From: an uncultured Pelagibacteraceae bacterium
Lineage (GTDB): Bacteria > Pseudomonadota > Alphaproteobacteria > Pelagibacterales > Pelagibacteraceae
Direction: 5' to 3'
NCBI GenBank assembly: GCA_902535625.1
Contig: CACAUA010000006.1
Coordinates: forward strand, 1-50,814
DNA: 50,814 bases
The notes under the pieces are model-generated. The model saw only the letters and a list, made by a program, of their open reading frames with translations, was not told the origin of the DNA and searched no databases. How positions within the stretch are numbered: position 1 is the stretch's first letter; every line of letters starts with the position of its first letter. Below, piece by piece: positions 17,910 through 26,274 of this stretch. A program made the translations under genes and the position numbers.

Positions 17910-18842
17910 ATGAGAGAACTATCAAGAAAAATTGTTGTTTTAATATCAGCAATTTTTTTATCGATAAGCATGATTTCAGCTTCTTTTGCTGATGGTCATG
18001 GTAAAAAAATCTTATTCAGTATTAAAGGTCCTGGATCTGGAAATCCTTTCTGGGCTTCTGTTACAAAAGGTGCTGAAGAAGAAGCTAAAAAATTAGGTGT
18101 TAAGTTAATCTTGGTTGCGCCACCTCAAGAAGGTGATGTTCAAGCGCAAATTAACCAAGTGGAAGACCAACTTGCTAAAGGCGTTGATGCTTTAGCTCTT
18201 GCACCAGGAGATCCAAATGCATTTGCTCCAATTGTAGATGACGCTATCAAAAGTGGTGTTCCAGTTGTATTCGTAGATACAAAAGGGATCAATGAAGGTG
18301 TTACTTTTATTGGAACTAACAATATGAATGGAGCAGAATTAGCTGCTAAATTCATTTGTGACAAAACTCCAAAAGGTTCAGATGTTGCAATTTTGACTGG
18401 AATAGAGTCTCAATCAACAGCTTTACTAAGAAGAGACGGTGCAATTAAAGGATTTAAAAATTGTGGTTTAAATATAGTTGCTACTCAAACAGCTGAGTGG
18501 GATACTGCTAAAGGTAGATCAGTTACTGAGTCTATTATTTTGAAAAATCCTAACATCAAAGCAATATTTGCTTCAAATGACAATATGGGCTTAGGTGCTA
18601 TGCAAGCTCTTAAAGATGCAGATATGAATGATGTTGTTGTTGTTGGTTTTGATGCAACTCCAGATGCTGCTACAAGTATCTTAAAAGGTGAAATGACTGC
18701 AACTATTGCTCAGTTCTCATATAACATGGGTGCTTATGGTGTTAAATATGCACTTGAGTTAGCTAATGGTGGAAGTATTGATCCAAACATTGATACTGGA
18801 ACACAACTAGTAACAAAAGAAAACGCTAACGATTTTAAATAA
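17910..18842 (+). CDS. Ribose-type sugar ABC periplasmic binding protein
   Basis: A 310-residue Peripla_BP_4 protein. The signal peptide ends SASFA before Asp28 (DGHGKK). The mature part has GPGSGNPFWASVTKGAEEEAKKLG, a typical ligand-contact opening, then GVDALALAPGD, GVPVVFVDTK, AILTGIESQSTALLRRDG and VVVGFDATPDA, closely following the RbsB pattern. It lies 107 bases after the permease gene, with an AAAGGGG ribosome site, and is followed by a strong terminator. Nearby RbsD/FucU and ribokinase genes support a ribose-like sugar; iolD upstream allows a cyclitol instead. Confidence 0.93.
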   Translation: MRELSRKIVVLISAIFLSISMISASFADGHGKKILFSIKGPGSGNPFWASVTKGAEEEAKKLGVKLILVAPPQEGDVQAQINQVEDQLAKGVDALALAPGDPNAFAPIVDDAIKSGVPVVFVDTKGINEGVTFIGTNNMNGAELAAKFICDKTPKGSDVAILTGIESQSTALLRRDGAIKGFKNCGLNIVATQTAEWDTAKGRSVTESIILKNPNIKAIFASNDNMGLGAMQALKDADMNDVVVVGFDATPDAATSILKGEMTATIAQFSYNMGAYGVKYALELANGGSIDPNIDTGTQLVTKENANDFK

Positions 18843-18861
18843 TCATTAGTCTATAACATTT

Positions 18862-18897
18862 AAAAAGGGTGGAATTTTTATTCCACCCTTTTTTTTT
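18862..18897 (+). terminator. Intrinsic terminator after sugar binding-protein gene
   Basis: A perfect 13-bp stem (AAAAAGGGTGGAA / TTCCACCCTTTTT) with a 6-base loop, ending in nine consecutive T residues. It starts 19 bases after the binding-protein stop and ends 18 bases before the RbsD/FucU start. It should end much of the iolD-to-binding-protein transcript and reduce read-through to the mutarotase and kinase genes. Confidence 0.93.
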
Positions 18898-18915
18898 ATG
18901 TAATATAATCTTTTA

Positions 18916-19377
18916 ATGTTAATAAATATTAACCCAGTTTTAAGCCCTGATTTACTTTTTCATTTAAGATCTATGGGTCATGGCGAGAAAATTATTCTTG
19001 CTGATGCTAATTTTCCTGCAAACTCTATGAACAAGAATGTAATACGATTAGATGGGGTAGATATTAAAAGTGCAGCAAATGCAATTTTATCTGTTTTTCC
19101 ATTAGATAGTTTTACCGTATCACAAGGGAGCTCACCTGCACTTAGAATGGAAGTAGATGATAAACCAGAAGAACTAACTGAAACTCATAAAGAATTTATT
19201 GAAGCAGTAAAAAATAATTCTGGTCCTCAATGGAAAGTTGGATCAATTTCAAGACAAAATTTTTATGAAGAAGCAAAAAAAGCATATTGTATTGTAACCA
19301 CTACAGATGCTCGACCTTTTGGATGTTTTATTATTACTAAAGGAGTTATTCTTCCTGACGGTAAAGTCTGGTCTTAA
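18916..19377 (+). CDS. RbsD/FucU family sugar mutarotase
   Basis: A 153-residue protein with the family's opening (INPVLSPDLLFHLRSMGHGEKIILADANFPA), where the His in SMGHGE is the catalytic base. The C-terminal YCIVTTTDARPFGCFIITKGVI also fits. Family members interconvert anomers of ribose (RbsD, pyranase) or fucose (FucU). Length and the DARPFGCFII tail lean to FucU, while the following ribokinase leans to RbsD. It follows the terminator of the sugar-binding-protein gene and precedes the kinase by 4 bases. Confidence 0.9.
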   Translation: MLININPVLSPDLLFHLRSMGHGEKIILADANFPANSMNKNVIRLDGVDIKSAANAILSVFPLDSFTVSQGSSPALRMEVDDKPEELTETHKEFIEAVKNNSGPQWKVGSISRQNFYEEAKKAYCIVTTTDARPFGCFIITKGVILPDGKVWS

Positions 19378-19381
19378 TTAA

Positions 19382-20296
19382 ATGAAATCTATATGTGTAT
19401 TTGGAGTATTTGTTGCAGACTTATGTTTTATTGGTGAAAAAATTCCTGAAGTGGGGCAAACTATTTTAGGAACAAAACACTTAATAGGACCTGGTGGAAA
19501 AGGATCTAACCAAGCCATTGCTGCAGCAAGACTTGGTGGAAACATAAGTTTTATAACAAAAATAGGTGATGATAATAATGCCGAAATGGCACTAAATTTA
19601 TATAAATCCTCTGGAGTAAATACCGATTATATTATTAAAGACAAAAATTACTCAACTGGTGTTGCTGGAATTATGATTAATGCTAATACAGGTGATAATG
19701 CAATAAACATCATACCAGGCGCTGCTGGTACTTTAAATAGTTCTGATATAGATAATAATTTAAAAGCAATCGAGAAGTCAGATATATTCTTAACACAATT
19801 AGAAACACCATATGATGTTACTAGTTATGCTTTACAAAAAGCTAAAGATACTGGATCAATTACTATTTTAAATCCAGCTCCAGCTTCAAAAATATCTGAC
19901 AATGACTTTAAAAACATAGACTATTTTACGCCAAATGAAACTGAGGCTAGTTTTTATTTAGAAAAGAAAATAGAAACAAAATCTGAAATAGAAAATGCAG
20001 CTAAAGAATTTTTAAAAAAAGGAGTCAAAAATATTCTAATAACTCTAGGTTCTAAAGGAGTTTATTTTTCAAATGGAACCGAAAGCCATTTTGTAGATGC
20101 TCATAAATTAAAAGACGATGTAAAAGATACAACTGGAGCAGGAGATGCATTTAATGGAGCTTTTAGTGTGGCATTAGCTAAATCGTTAAAAATTGTTGAT
20201 GCATTAGAATTTTCTAATAAAGTTGCTGGCATTTCTACAACTAAAGAAGGGGCTGCAAATTCAATGCCAAGTATCAATGAAGTAGAAAATTACTAA
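19382..20296 (+). CDS. rbsK: PfkB family carbohydrate kinase, ribokinase-like
   Basis: A 304-residue ATP-dependent sugar kinase. The PfkB first signature is GPGGKGSNQAIAAARLGG near residue 38, and the second, with the catalytic Asp, is DTTGAGDAFNGAFSVAL near residue 245. TPNETEASFY is the usual ribokinase middle motif. It probably phosphorylates ribose or a related sugar brought in by the adjacent ABC system after anomer conversion by the RbsD/FucU protein. Its stop touches the stop of the convergent dehydratase gene without any spacer. Confidence 0.9.
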   Translation: MKSICVFGVFVADLCFIGEKIPEVGQTILGTKHLIGPGGKGSNQAIAAARLGGNISFITKIGDDNNAEMALNLYKSSGVNTDYIIKDKNYSTGVAGIMINANTGDNAINIIPGAAGTLNSSDIDNNLKAIEKSDIFLTQLETPYDVTSYALQKAKDTGSITILNPAPASKISDNDFKNIDYFTPNETEASFYLEKKIETKSEIENAAKEFLKKGVKNILITLGSKGVYFSNGTESHFVDAHKLKDDVKDTTGAGDAFNGAFSVALAKSLKIVDALEFSNKVAGISTTKEGAANSMPSINEVENY

Positions 20297-21472
20297 TTAC
20301 TCAATAATTTTAAATTCTGATTTATATTTATCTGTAATTTTAAGACCAAGACCTGGAACATTATCATCTAGATCTATCATTCCGTCTATTGGAGCAGGAT
20401 CACCTTCAAAAATATAATAAAATAGTTCGTTACCAATTTCTACATCATGAACTGGAAAAAACTCTGAGATAGGACAATTAAAATTCGACATTGTTAAATG
20501 ATAGTTATGCATTTGACCTGCATGTGGAATTACTGGAACTTGATAAGCCTCTGCAAGAGCATTTATTTTCTGAGCGATTGTAAATCCACCAACTCTATTA
20601 TTATCATATTGAATGTAGCTAACTGCTTTGAGGTCTAACAATTGTTTAAAACCAAATAGATTAAATTCATGTTCCCCCCCAGAAATTGGTATAGCGTTCA
20701 TATTATTCAGTTCCGCATACCCATGAATATCATCAGCAATAACTGGTTCTTCTAACCATCTTGGATTAAATTTTACCAATTTAGGTATCATTCTTTTAGA
20801 ATAATCTAGGTTCCAACCCATATAACATTCTAGCATTAAGTCAGTATCATCCCCGATTACTTCTCTTACAGCTTCTACAAGTTCAATGTTTTTTCTCATG
20901 CCTTCAGGACCATCTTTTGGCCCCCAACCAAATCTCATTTTAAACATTTTAAAACCTTGTTTTTTATATTTTTCAGCTTCATTTTGTAAATCTTTGATAG
21001 GCTGGCTATAAAGTTTTGATGCATAAACAGGTATCTTTTTTTTTGTTCTACCCCCTAACAATTTAAATACGGGTTTGTTAGTTAACTTTCCTAATATATC
21101 CCAAATAGCAATATCAATTGCAGATATTGCAACCATACCCAAACCTCTTCTTCCCCAAGCATGAGTTCTTCTATACATTTTTTCCCAGATGTAAGCGTAA
21201 TCAAAAGGATCTTCCCCTATAACTAATGGTTTAAGATACTCATCAATAGTTTTTTTTACTAGCTGAGGTGCAAGAGCTGCATTACCAATTCCAATATTAC
21301 CATCATCAGTTTCAATTTCACAAATTAACCATTCATGAAATCTGAAAGAACCCATGGCGTCTGATTTTTCATAAAGTAAATCTGATGCATTTGTGCAAAA
21401 ATTATTTTGTGGAGGAACTGTTTTACCATTCCATTGATATACTTTTGTTCTTATATCTTTAATTTTAGACAT
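20297..21472 (-). CDS. Enolase-superfamily sugar-acid dehydratase (L-rhamnonate dehydratase-like)
   Basis: A 391-residue mandelate racemase/muconate lactonising family enzyme that should dehydrate an aldonic acid to a 2-keto-3-deoxy acid. Metal-ligand candidates are Glu in LMLECYMGW (Asp is usual there), Glu in RWLEEPV and Glu in PISGGEHEF. The C-terminal acid/base His is in [14 protein letters not shown], followed by SEFFPVHD. Length and the PHAG...HH pattern resemble rhamnonate dehydratase more than fuconate dehydratase (about 440 residues). It abuts a PdxA2-like gene and lies opposite the TTT uptake genes, which fits import of an acid substrate. Confidence 0.85.
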   Translation of the reverse strand: MSKIKDIRTKVYQWNGKTVPPQNNFCTNASDLLYEKSDAMGSFRFHEWLICEIETDDGNIGIGNAALAPQLVKKTIDEYLKPLVIGEDPFDYAYIWEKMYRRTHAWGRRGLGMVAISAIDIAIWDILGKLTNKPVFKLLGGRTKKKIPVYASKLYSQPIKDLQNEAEKYKKQGFKMFKMRFGWGPKDGPEGMRKNIELVEAVREVIGDDTDLMLECYMGWNLDYSKRMIPKLVKFNPRWLEEPVIADDIHGYAELNNMNAIPISGGEHEFNLFGFKQLLDLKAVSYIQYDNNRVGGFTIAQKINALAEAYQVPVIPHAGQMHNYHLTMSNFNCPISEFFPVHDVEIGNELFYYIFEGDPAPIDGMIDLDDNVPGLGLKITDKYKSEFKIIE

Positions 21473-22465
21473 TTAATTTAAATTTTGAGCCATTCTTAAT
21501 GCAATTTTAAACGATTGCAATGTCGGCTCCAAATTTGCCTGATTTTTTCCAGCAATATCAAATGCAGTTCCATGCGCAGGTGTTGTTATTGGAATTGGAA
21601 GACCACCTTGAACTGTTACCCCTCTATCAAATCCAAAAGCCTTTAGTCCAGATTGAAGAGCATCATGATACATTCCAACAATACAATCATGATTTTTATT
21701 TTTAAATGCTGTAATGAAAGAAGTATCACATGGTAAAGGACCATCAGCATTAATACCAAGTTTTTTTGCTTCCTCTATTGCTGGTATTATCTCATCTTTT
21801 TCTTCATTACCAAACTCTGCATGAGGGTTAAGAGCTTGAACCGCAACTCTTGGATTTTCTATACCGTTTAATTTCATTGCTTCATTAATCAATTTTATTG
21901 GCTTCATTATTTTATCTTTCTTAATATGTTCTGGAACTTCTTTGATAGGTATATGAGATGTCACTCGTGCAGTCCAAAAATTATCTACAACATTAAATTC
22001 ACAAAAAAAACTTTTTACATTTAATTTATCAGCCATATGATGTAATTCGTCATCAAATTTACATCCACCTAATTTTAAGCTTGTCTTATTAAAAGGACCA
22101 AAATTAATAGCATCAATTTTTTTCTCTTTCGCAAGTTCTAGTGCTAAATTTAATGCATTTAAAACAGTTTCTCCAGATTCGGCAGAGCACTCTGATAAAT
22201 TATAATCTTTGTTTTTACCCTTAGAGATATCTAAAAAATACTTACTTTTTTTATTAAAATTTATTTCATCAAAATCAGTAACAATTTCTAGGTCTGAATT
22301 ATTTCCTGAAATTTTATCTCCAGCATTTAAAATATTTTTTTCACCAATTATAGTAATGTTTGCATTCGATAGTTCGTTTTGGGTCAAAAGTTTTGATATA
22401 AGTTCTGGTCCAATGCCTGATGGATCTCCTAGCAATAAAGCAATATTTTTTTTCTTATTTGTCAT
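21473..22465 (-). CDS. PdxA2-like 4-phospho-sugar-acid dehydrogenase
   Basis: A 330-residue member of the PdxA family (4-hydroxythreonine-4-phosphate dehydrogenase fold). Family landmarks are LLGDPSGIGPELISKLL, the zinc-ligand regions TSHIPIKEVPEHI, MYHDALQSGLKAFGFDRGVTVQGGLP and TTPAHGTAFDIAGK. Its place in a catabolic cluster, away from vitamin B6 genes, points to the PdxA2 subgroup that oxidises C4 sugar-acid phosphates such as erythronate 4-phosphate. Such enzymes usually partner with a DUF1537 kinase, which is not seen here. Starts 70 bases from the divergent tctC. Confidence 0.85.
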   Translation of the reverse strand: MTNKKKNIALLLGDPSGIGPELISKLLTQNELSNANITIIGEKNILNAGDKISGNNSDLEIVTDFDEINFNKKSKYFLDISKGKNKDYNLSECSAESGETVLNALNLALELAKEKKIDAINFGPFNKTSLKLGGCKFDDELHHMADKLNVKSFFCEFNVVDNFWTARVTSHIPIKEVPEHIKKDKIMKPIKLINEAMKLNGIENPRVAVQALNPHAEFGNEEKDEIIPAIEEAKKLGINADGPLPCDTSFITAFKNKNHDCIVGMYHDALQSGLKAFGFDRGVTVQGGLPIPITTPAHGTAFDIAGKNQANLEPTLQSFKIALRMAQNLN

Positions 22466-22476
22466 CTTTTTTCTTA

Positions 22477-22489
22477 CTGTTTCTAACAG
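22477..22489. promoter_or_regulatory. Small dyad in pdxA2-tctC divergent region
   Basis: CTGTT-TCT-AACAG is a 5+5 dyad with a 3-base centre in the 69-base gap between divergent starts (22466-22534). It could be an operator half-site pair. The same gap ends in a strong ribosome site, TTAGGAGGGA, just before tctC. The dyad is short, and I found no second copy. Confidence 0.25.
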
Positions 22490-22534
22490 ATTATGATTAA
22501 ATATTTAAATATAAATTAACTTAGGAGGGAAATA

Positions 22535-23509
22535 ATGAAAAAAAGCTTTAAACTATTTTTAGCTGCTGCTTTTTTAGTAACTGAATTTTTCGTTGTAGCA
22601 CTTCCACTTATGATTACATCTGCAAAAGCAGATGGTCATCCAATACAAGCAATTACTCATGCTGGTTTTGGTGGTGGTACAGATGTTACTACTAGAATGA
22701 TGTTGTTAAGAGCAAGAAGAGTTTTAAAACAAGACATGCAATTAGTTAATAAAAAAGGTGGTGGTGGAGCTGCATCTATGGACTATATGATGACACTTCC
22801 TGCTGATGGTAATCACACTTTGACTTGGACTACTGGTCACGCTGTATCAATGGCTTTAGGTAAAACAAAAGTCAAAATAAGTGATATGCAACCGCTAGCT
22901 AGAGGAACTGATGATCCTCAACTATTTGTTGTTAACTGTAATAATGACATTAAAGATGCTAAGAAATTTATTAGCACGCAAAAATCAAAATCACTAAAAT
23001 ATGGAACAACTCACACTGGTGGAATTGATGATGTTAGTGCAATTGCATTTACTAAAAAAGGTGGATTAAAAGATCCAACTATTGTTGCTTACAAAGGTGT
23101 TGCGCCAATTAAAACTAATCTAATAAAGGGGGATATTGATGTAGGAGTTTTAAATTTAGGTGAGGCCCTAACTGAAATTAATGAAGGCAAACTTTGTGTT
23201 TCAGTTGTATTAGCAAATAATAGAATGGCTAAAATTGGAGACTCTCCAACAGCTAAAGAATTAGGAATACCTGTTTCTTTATCTACTGTTAGAGGTTTCG
23301 TAACTAAAAAAGGTGCTCCAGCAGACAGAGTTAAGCAACTAGAAGCTGGAATGATGAAAGCTATGAGCCACAACTACTATAAAAATTTCCTAACAGAAAT
23401 TGGTCTTGATGAGACTAGTGTTGTAGGTGCAGATGAATGGGGCAAGCAAATGGAAGAAATGCTTGCTGAAATGACAGCTCAACTCAAAGCATTGGGTTAC
23501 ATTAATTAA
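22535..23509 (+). CDS. tctC: Tripartite tricarboxylate transporter periplasmic binding protein
   Basis: A 324-residue TctC/Bug family receptor. The signal peptide ends with TSAKA before Asp33. The mature N-terminal ITHAGFGGGTDVTTRMM and the following NKKGGGGAASMDYMM are the family's ligand-binding loops, and YGTTHTGGIDDVSAIAF is the second-lobe motif. A strong AGGAGGG ribosome site precedes it, suggesting high expression. The ligand is unknown; the adjacent sugar-acid dehydratase makes an aldonate or similar acid likely. A terminator hairpin follows within the first codons of tctB. Confidence 0.93.
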   Translation: MKKSFKLFLAAAFLVTEFFVVALPLMITSAKADGHPIQAITHAGFGGGTDVTTRMMLLRARRVLKQDMQLVNKKGGGGAASMDYMMTLPADGNHTLTWTTGHAVSMALGKTKVKISDMQPLARGTDDPQLFVVNCNNDIKDAKKFISTQKSKSLKYGTTHTGGIDDVSAIAFTKKGGLKDPTIVAYKGVAPIKTNLIKGDIDVGVLNLGEALTEINEGKLCVSVVLANNRMAKIGDSPTAKELGIPVSLSTVRGFVTKKGAPADRVKQLEAGMMKAMSHNYYKNFLTEIGLDETSVVGADEWGKQMEEMLAEMTAQLKALGYIN

Positions 23510-23527
23510 TAAATTTTGTACATTTAA

Positions 23528-24034
23528 ATGAATGATGTACATAAAGAAAAAGGGACAAACAAAAGTTTGTCCCTTTTTTTTAAAAGTTCATTCATTGTAT
23601 CAGCTGTAATAATAGTAATTTCTTCAATCCTATTATATTTTACTTTTACTTTTGATATAGTGCCTCCTATATTAAATAGAGGTATCCAGCCAGCAACATT
23701 TCCAAAGGCCCTATTAATTTTAATTATTGCATTAACTTTATTAACTTATTTTATTTCTCTAAAAAATCCCTGGAAAAATGAAAAAAAATTACCTAATTCA
23801 TTTTATATCACTTTACTTTCATTTGTAGTTTTTATAATTATTTCAAAATTTTTAGATTTCTTTTTAGGCATAGCATTACTTTCAATCATAGTTTCTTACT
23901 TTTGGGGAGAAAGAAGAGTTACCTATTTAATAATGGTATCAATTATATTTCCTTTAATTGTTTTTGTATTTTTCGAAACAATTTTAGGATTACGATTTCC
24001 ACCTGGAATTATTACAAATCTTTATTACGGATAA
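23528..24034 (+). CDS. tctB: Tripartite tricarboxylate transporter small membrane subunit
   Basis: A 168-residue protein with four hydrophobic segments (about residues 22-42, 66-80, 93-110, 134-156), as expected of TctB. The RGIQPATFPKALLILI motif after the first helix is typical. The ATG at 23528 is the only usable start before the first helix, yet codons 7-18 form a perfect terminator hairpin. TctB pairs with TctA in the inner membrane. It is 18 bases downstream of tctC and 1 base upstream of tctA. Confidence 0.9.
   Translation: MNDVHKEKGTNKSLSLFFKSSFIVSAVIIVISSILLYFTFTFDIVPPILNRGIQPATFPKALLILIIALTLLTYFISLKNPWKNEKKLPNSFYITLLSFVVFIIISKFLDFFLGIALLSIIVSYFWGERRVTYLIMVSIIFPLIVFVFFETILGLRFPPGIITNLYYG
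23547..23581 (+). terminator. Intrinsic terminator embedded in the start of tctB
   Basis: A perfect 14-bp stem (AAAAAGGGACAAAC / GTTTGTCCCTTTTT) with an AAAA loop and a run of eight T residues. It begins 19 bases after the tctB ATG, so the same bases are read as coding. It should end most tctC transcripts unless a ribosome already translating tctB melts it. Confidence 0.92.
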
Positions 24035-24035
24035 A

Positions 24036-25514
24036 ATGGAAAATTTAGGTTTAATCTTTGCTCCTTTATTTAGTTATAAATTATTAATTGTTTTATTTTT
24101 TGGAACAATTTTTGGATTAATTCTTGGAGTTCTCCCTGGACTAGGACCAACAACAGGCGGTGCTTTAATATTACCATTTACGATGACACTAGATCCACTA
24201 TCTGCAATTGTATTACTGACTGCAATTTATTGTGCTGGAACTTATGGAGGTGCGATTACCGCAATTTTAATAAATACCCCTGGAACCCCTGCAGCAGCAG
24301 CCACATGTTTAGATGGTTACCCTTTAGCACAAAAAGGAGAAGCTGGTAGAGCTTTAGGTATGGCAACTGTCTCAAGCGTAATTGGTGGAATTGCTAGTGT
24401 TGTAGTTCTTATATTTTTTGCACCTTTACTTGCAAATTTAGCTTACGAATTCGGTCAACCTGAATATTTTGCTCTAGCAATTTTTGGATTAACTATGCTT
24501 GCATCAATTGGCGAAGGTAGTCCTATTAAAAATTTAATTGCTGGTGCTTTTGGAATTCTAATTTCAACTGTTGGTAAAGATTTTATGACATCTATAGATA
24601 GGTTTACATTTGGAATTAATGAATTGACTGAAGGTATTGGTTTTATTCCAGTAGTAGTAGGTTTATTTGCTATTAGTGAAATGTTAACTCAATCTACTTT
24701 AATTAATCAAATATTCAATAGAGTAGCTTTAAAGGCAGTTAAACTTCCATCAATCGATGATTATAAAAAAACTTGGAAAACAATAATTAGATCTAGCGGC
24801 ATAGGATCATTCATTGGTGTTTTACCAGCAGAGGGAGGAACAGTTGCATCATTAATAGGATATGCTGAAGCAAAAAGATGGTCAAAAAAACCTGAGGATT
24901 TTGGAAAAGGATCAATTGAAGGAATAGCTGGAGCTGAAGCAGCAAATAATGCTGCTACTGGAGGAGCTATGGTTCCAACACTAGCTTTAGGCATTCCTGG
25001 TAGTGCGACTACAGCAGTAATACTTACAGGATTAATCATACACGGTGTAAGACCGGGTCCAGATTTATTTAGAGAGCAACCTGAGTTTCTTTATGGAATA
25101 TTTGGATCAATGCTAATCGCAAATATTTTATTCTTCGTATTAGGATTTTTTGGAGCTAAAATATTTGCAAGAATAACTCTAGTTCCGAATAAATTATTAT
25201 GGCCGATGATTTTTGCAGTTTCTGTTTGTGGAACATATTCTTTAAATCAGTCAATTATTGATGTTTGGTTGATGCTATTATTTGGAGTTATTGGTTTTTT
25301 TATGAGAAGATATGGATTTTCAGTTGTACCTGTAATTATAGGTTTAATTTTAGGAGAATTAGTAGAGGGAACTTTAAGACAATCGCTTGTTATTTTCGAT
25401 GGAAACTGGTTAATGTTCCTTCAAAGACCTATAGCTTTAACATTTTTTGTTTTATCTTTAATTGCTTTAAGTTTTCCATTAATAAAGAGAAAGAAAAAAA
25501 ATGATAAAGTTTGA
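24036..25514 (+). CDS. tctA: Tripartite tricarboxylate transporter large membrane subunit
   Basis: A full-length 492-residue TctA permease. The conserved GVLPGLGPTTGGALILPF motif near residue 31 and its repeat (IGVLPAEGGTVASLIGYAEAKR) in the second half, plus NTPGTPAAAATCLDGYPLAQKGEAGRALG-type sequence around residues 87-110, are diagnostic. It carries solute with TctB, using TctC-delivered substrate and a proton or sodium gradient. Its last 14 bases overlap the SDR gene, so the catabolic genes downstream are translated from the same message. Confidence 0.95.
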   Translation: MENLGLIFAPLFSYKLLIVLFFGTIFGLILGVLPGLGPTTGGALILPFTMTLDPLSAIVLLTAIYCAGTYGGAITAILINTPGTPAAAATCLDGYPLAQKGEAGRALGMATVSSVIGGIASVVVLIFFAPLLANLAYEFGQPEYFALAIFGLTMLASIGEGSPIKNLIAGAFGILISTVGKDFMTSIDRFTFGINELTEGIGFIPVVVGLFAISEMLTQSTLINQIFNRVALKAVKLPSIDDYKKTWKTIIRSSGIGSFIGVLPAEGGTVASLIGYAEAKRWSKKPEDFGKGSIEGIAGAEAANNAATGGAMVPTLALGIPGSATTAVILTGLIIHGVRPGPDLFREQPEFLYGIFGSMLIANILFFVLGFFGAKIFARITLVPNKLLWPMIFAVSVCGTYSLNQSIIDVWLMLLFGVIGFFMRRYGFSVVPVIIGLILGELVEGTLRQSLVIFDGNWLMFLQRPIALTFFVLSLIALSFPLIKRKKKNDKV

Positions 25515-26250
25515 TCTAAGTAACAGAGTTGCAGTTATAACAGGTGGAGCCCAAGGTTTTGGATTTGCAATAGCGGAAAGATTCATTCAATCAGGAGCAA
25601 AAGTTGTTATATGGGATATTGATGAACAAGAAGCAAAGAAAGCCGTTGAAAAAATAAATTCAGAAAACATAAGTTATAAAATTGTAAATGTATGTAACTT
25701 TGAAGAGATTTCTAAAAGTTTAAAAGATATTGAGACTGAACATAATAAAATAGATATCTTTGTAAACAATGCTGGGATAACCGGTATGAACAAAACAGTT
25801 GCAGAATATCCTATTGAGGAATGGGAAAAAGTAATTCAATTAAATTTAAATGCAGTATTTTACTGTTGCAAAGCAGTTGTTCCTTATTTGGAAAAAAATA
25901 ATTATGGAAGAATAGTGAATATTGCATCAATTGCTGGAAAAGAAGGCAATCCTAATGCTGGAGCTTATAGCACATCAAAAGCTGGAGTTATTGGTTTAAC
26001 AAAATCTCTAGGAAAAGAATTAGCATTAAAAAATATAGCAGTAAATTGCGTAACACCAGCGGCTGCAAAAACAAGAATATTTGATCAAATGACCGAAGAG
26101 CATATAAATTACATGCTTTCAAAGATTCCAAGAAATAAGTTTGCAAAAGTTAATGAATTGGCTTCTTTAGTAACTTATTTAGCTAGTGAAGAAAACTCTT
26201 TTGCGACTGCAGCAGTGTTTGATCTAAGCGGGGGAAGAGCTACTTATTAA
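25501..26250 (+). CDS. SDR-family 2-keto-3-deoxy sugar-acid dehydrogenase-like
   Basis: A 249-residue classical short-chain dehydrogenase. The cofactor motif is TGGAQGFGFAIAERF, NNAGI is present, and the catalytic Ser, Tyr156 and Lys160 lie in NIASIAGKEG and GAYSTSKAG. The C-terminal NCVTPAAAKTRIFDQM and final DLSGGRATY match, from memory, enzymes of the L-2-keto-3-deoxyrhamnonate/fuconate 4-dehydrogenase group. With the dehydratase and the FAH hydrolase in this cluster it would be the middle step of a diketo-hydrolase route. It could also be an ordinary polyol dehydrogenase. Confidence 0.88.
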   Translation: MIKFDLSNRVAVITGGAQGFGFAIAERFIQSGAKVVIWDIDEQEAKKAVEKINSENISYKIVNVCNFEEISKSLKDIETEHNKIDIFVNNAGITGMNKTVAEYPIEEWEKVIQLNLNAVFYCCKAVVPYLEKNNYGRIVNIASIAGKEGNPNAGAYSTSKAGVIGLTKSLGKELALKNIAVNCVTPAAAKTRIFDQMTEEHINYMLSKIPRNKFAKVNELASLVTYLASEENSFATAAVFDLSGGRATY

Positions 26251-26274
26251 TGTATTTAATTTAATATTTTTTTT

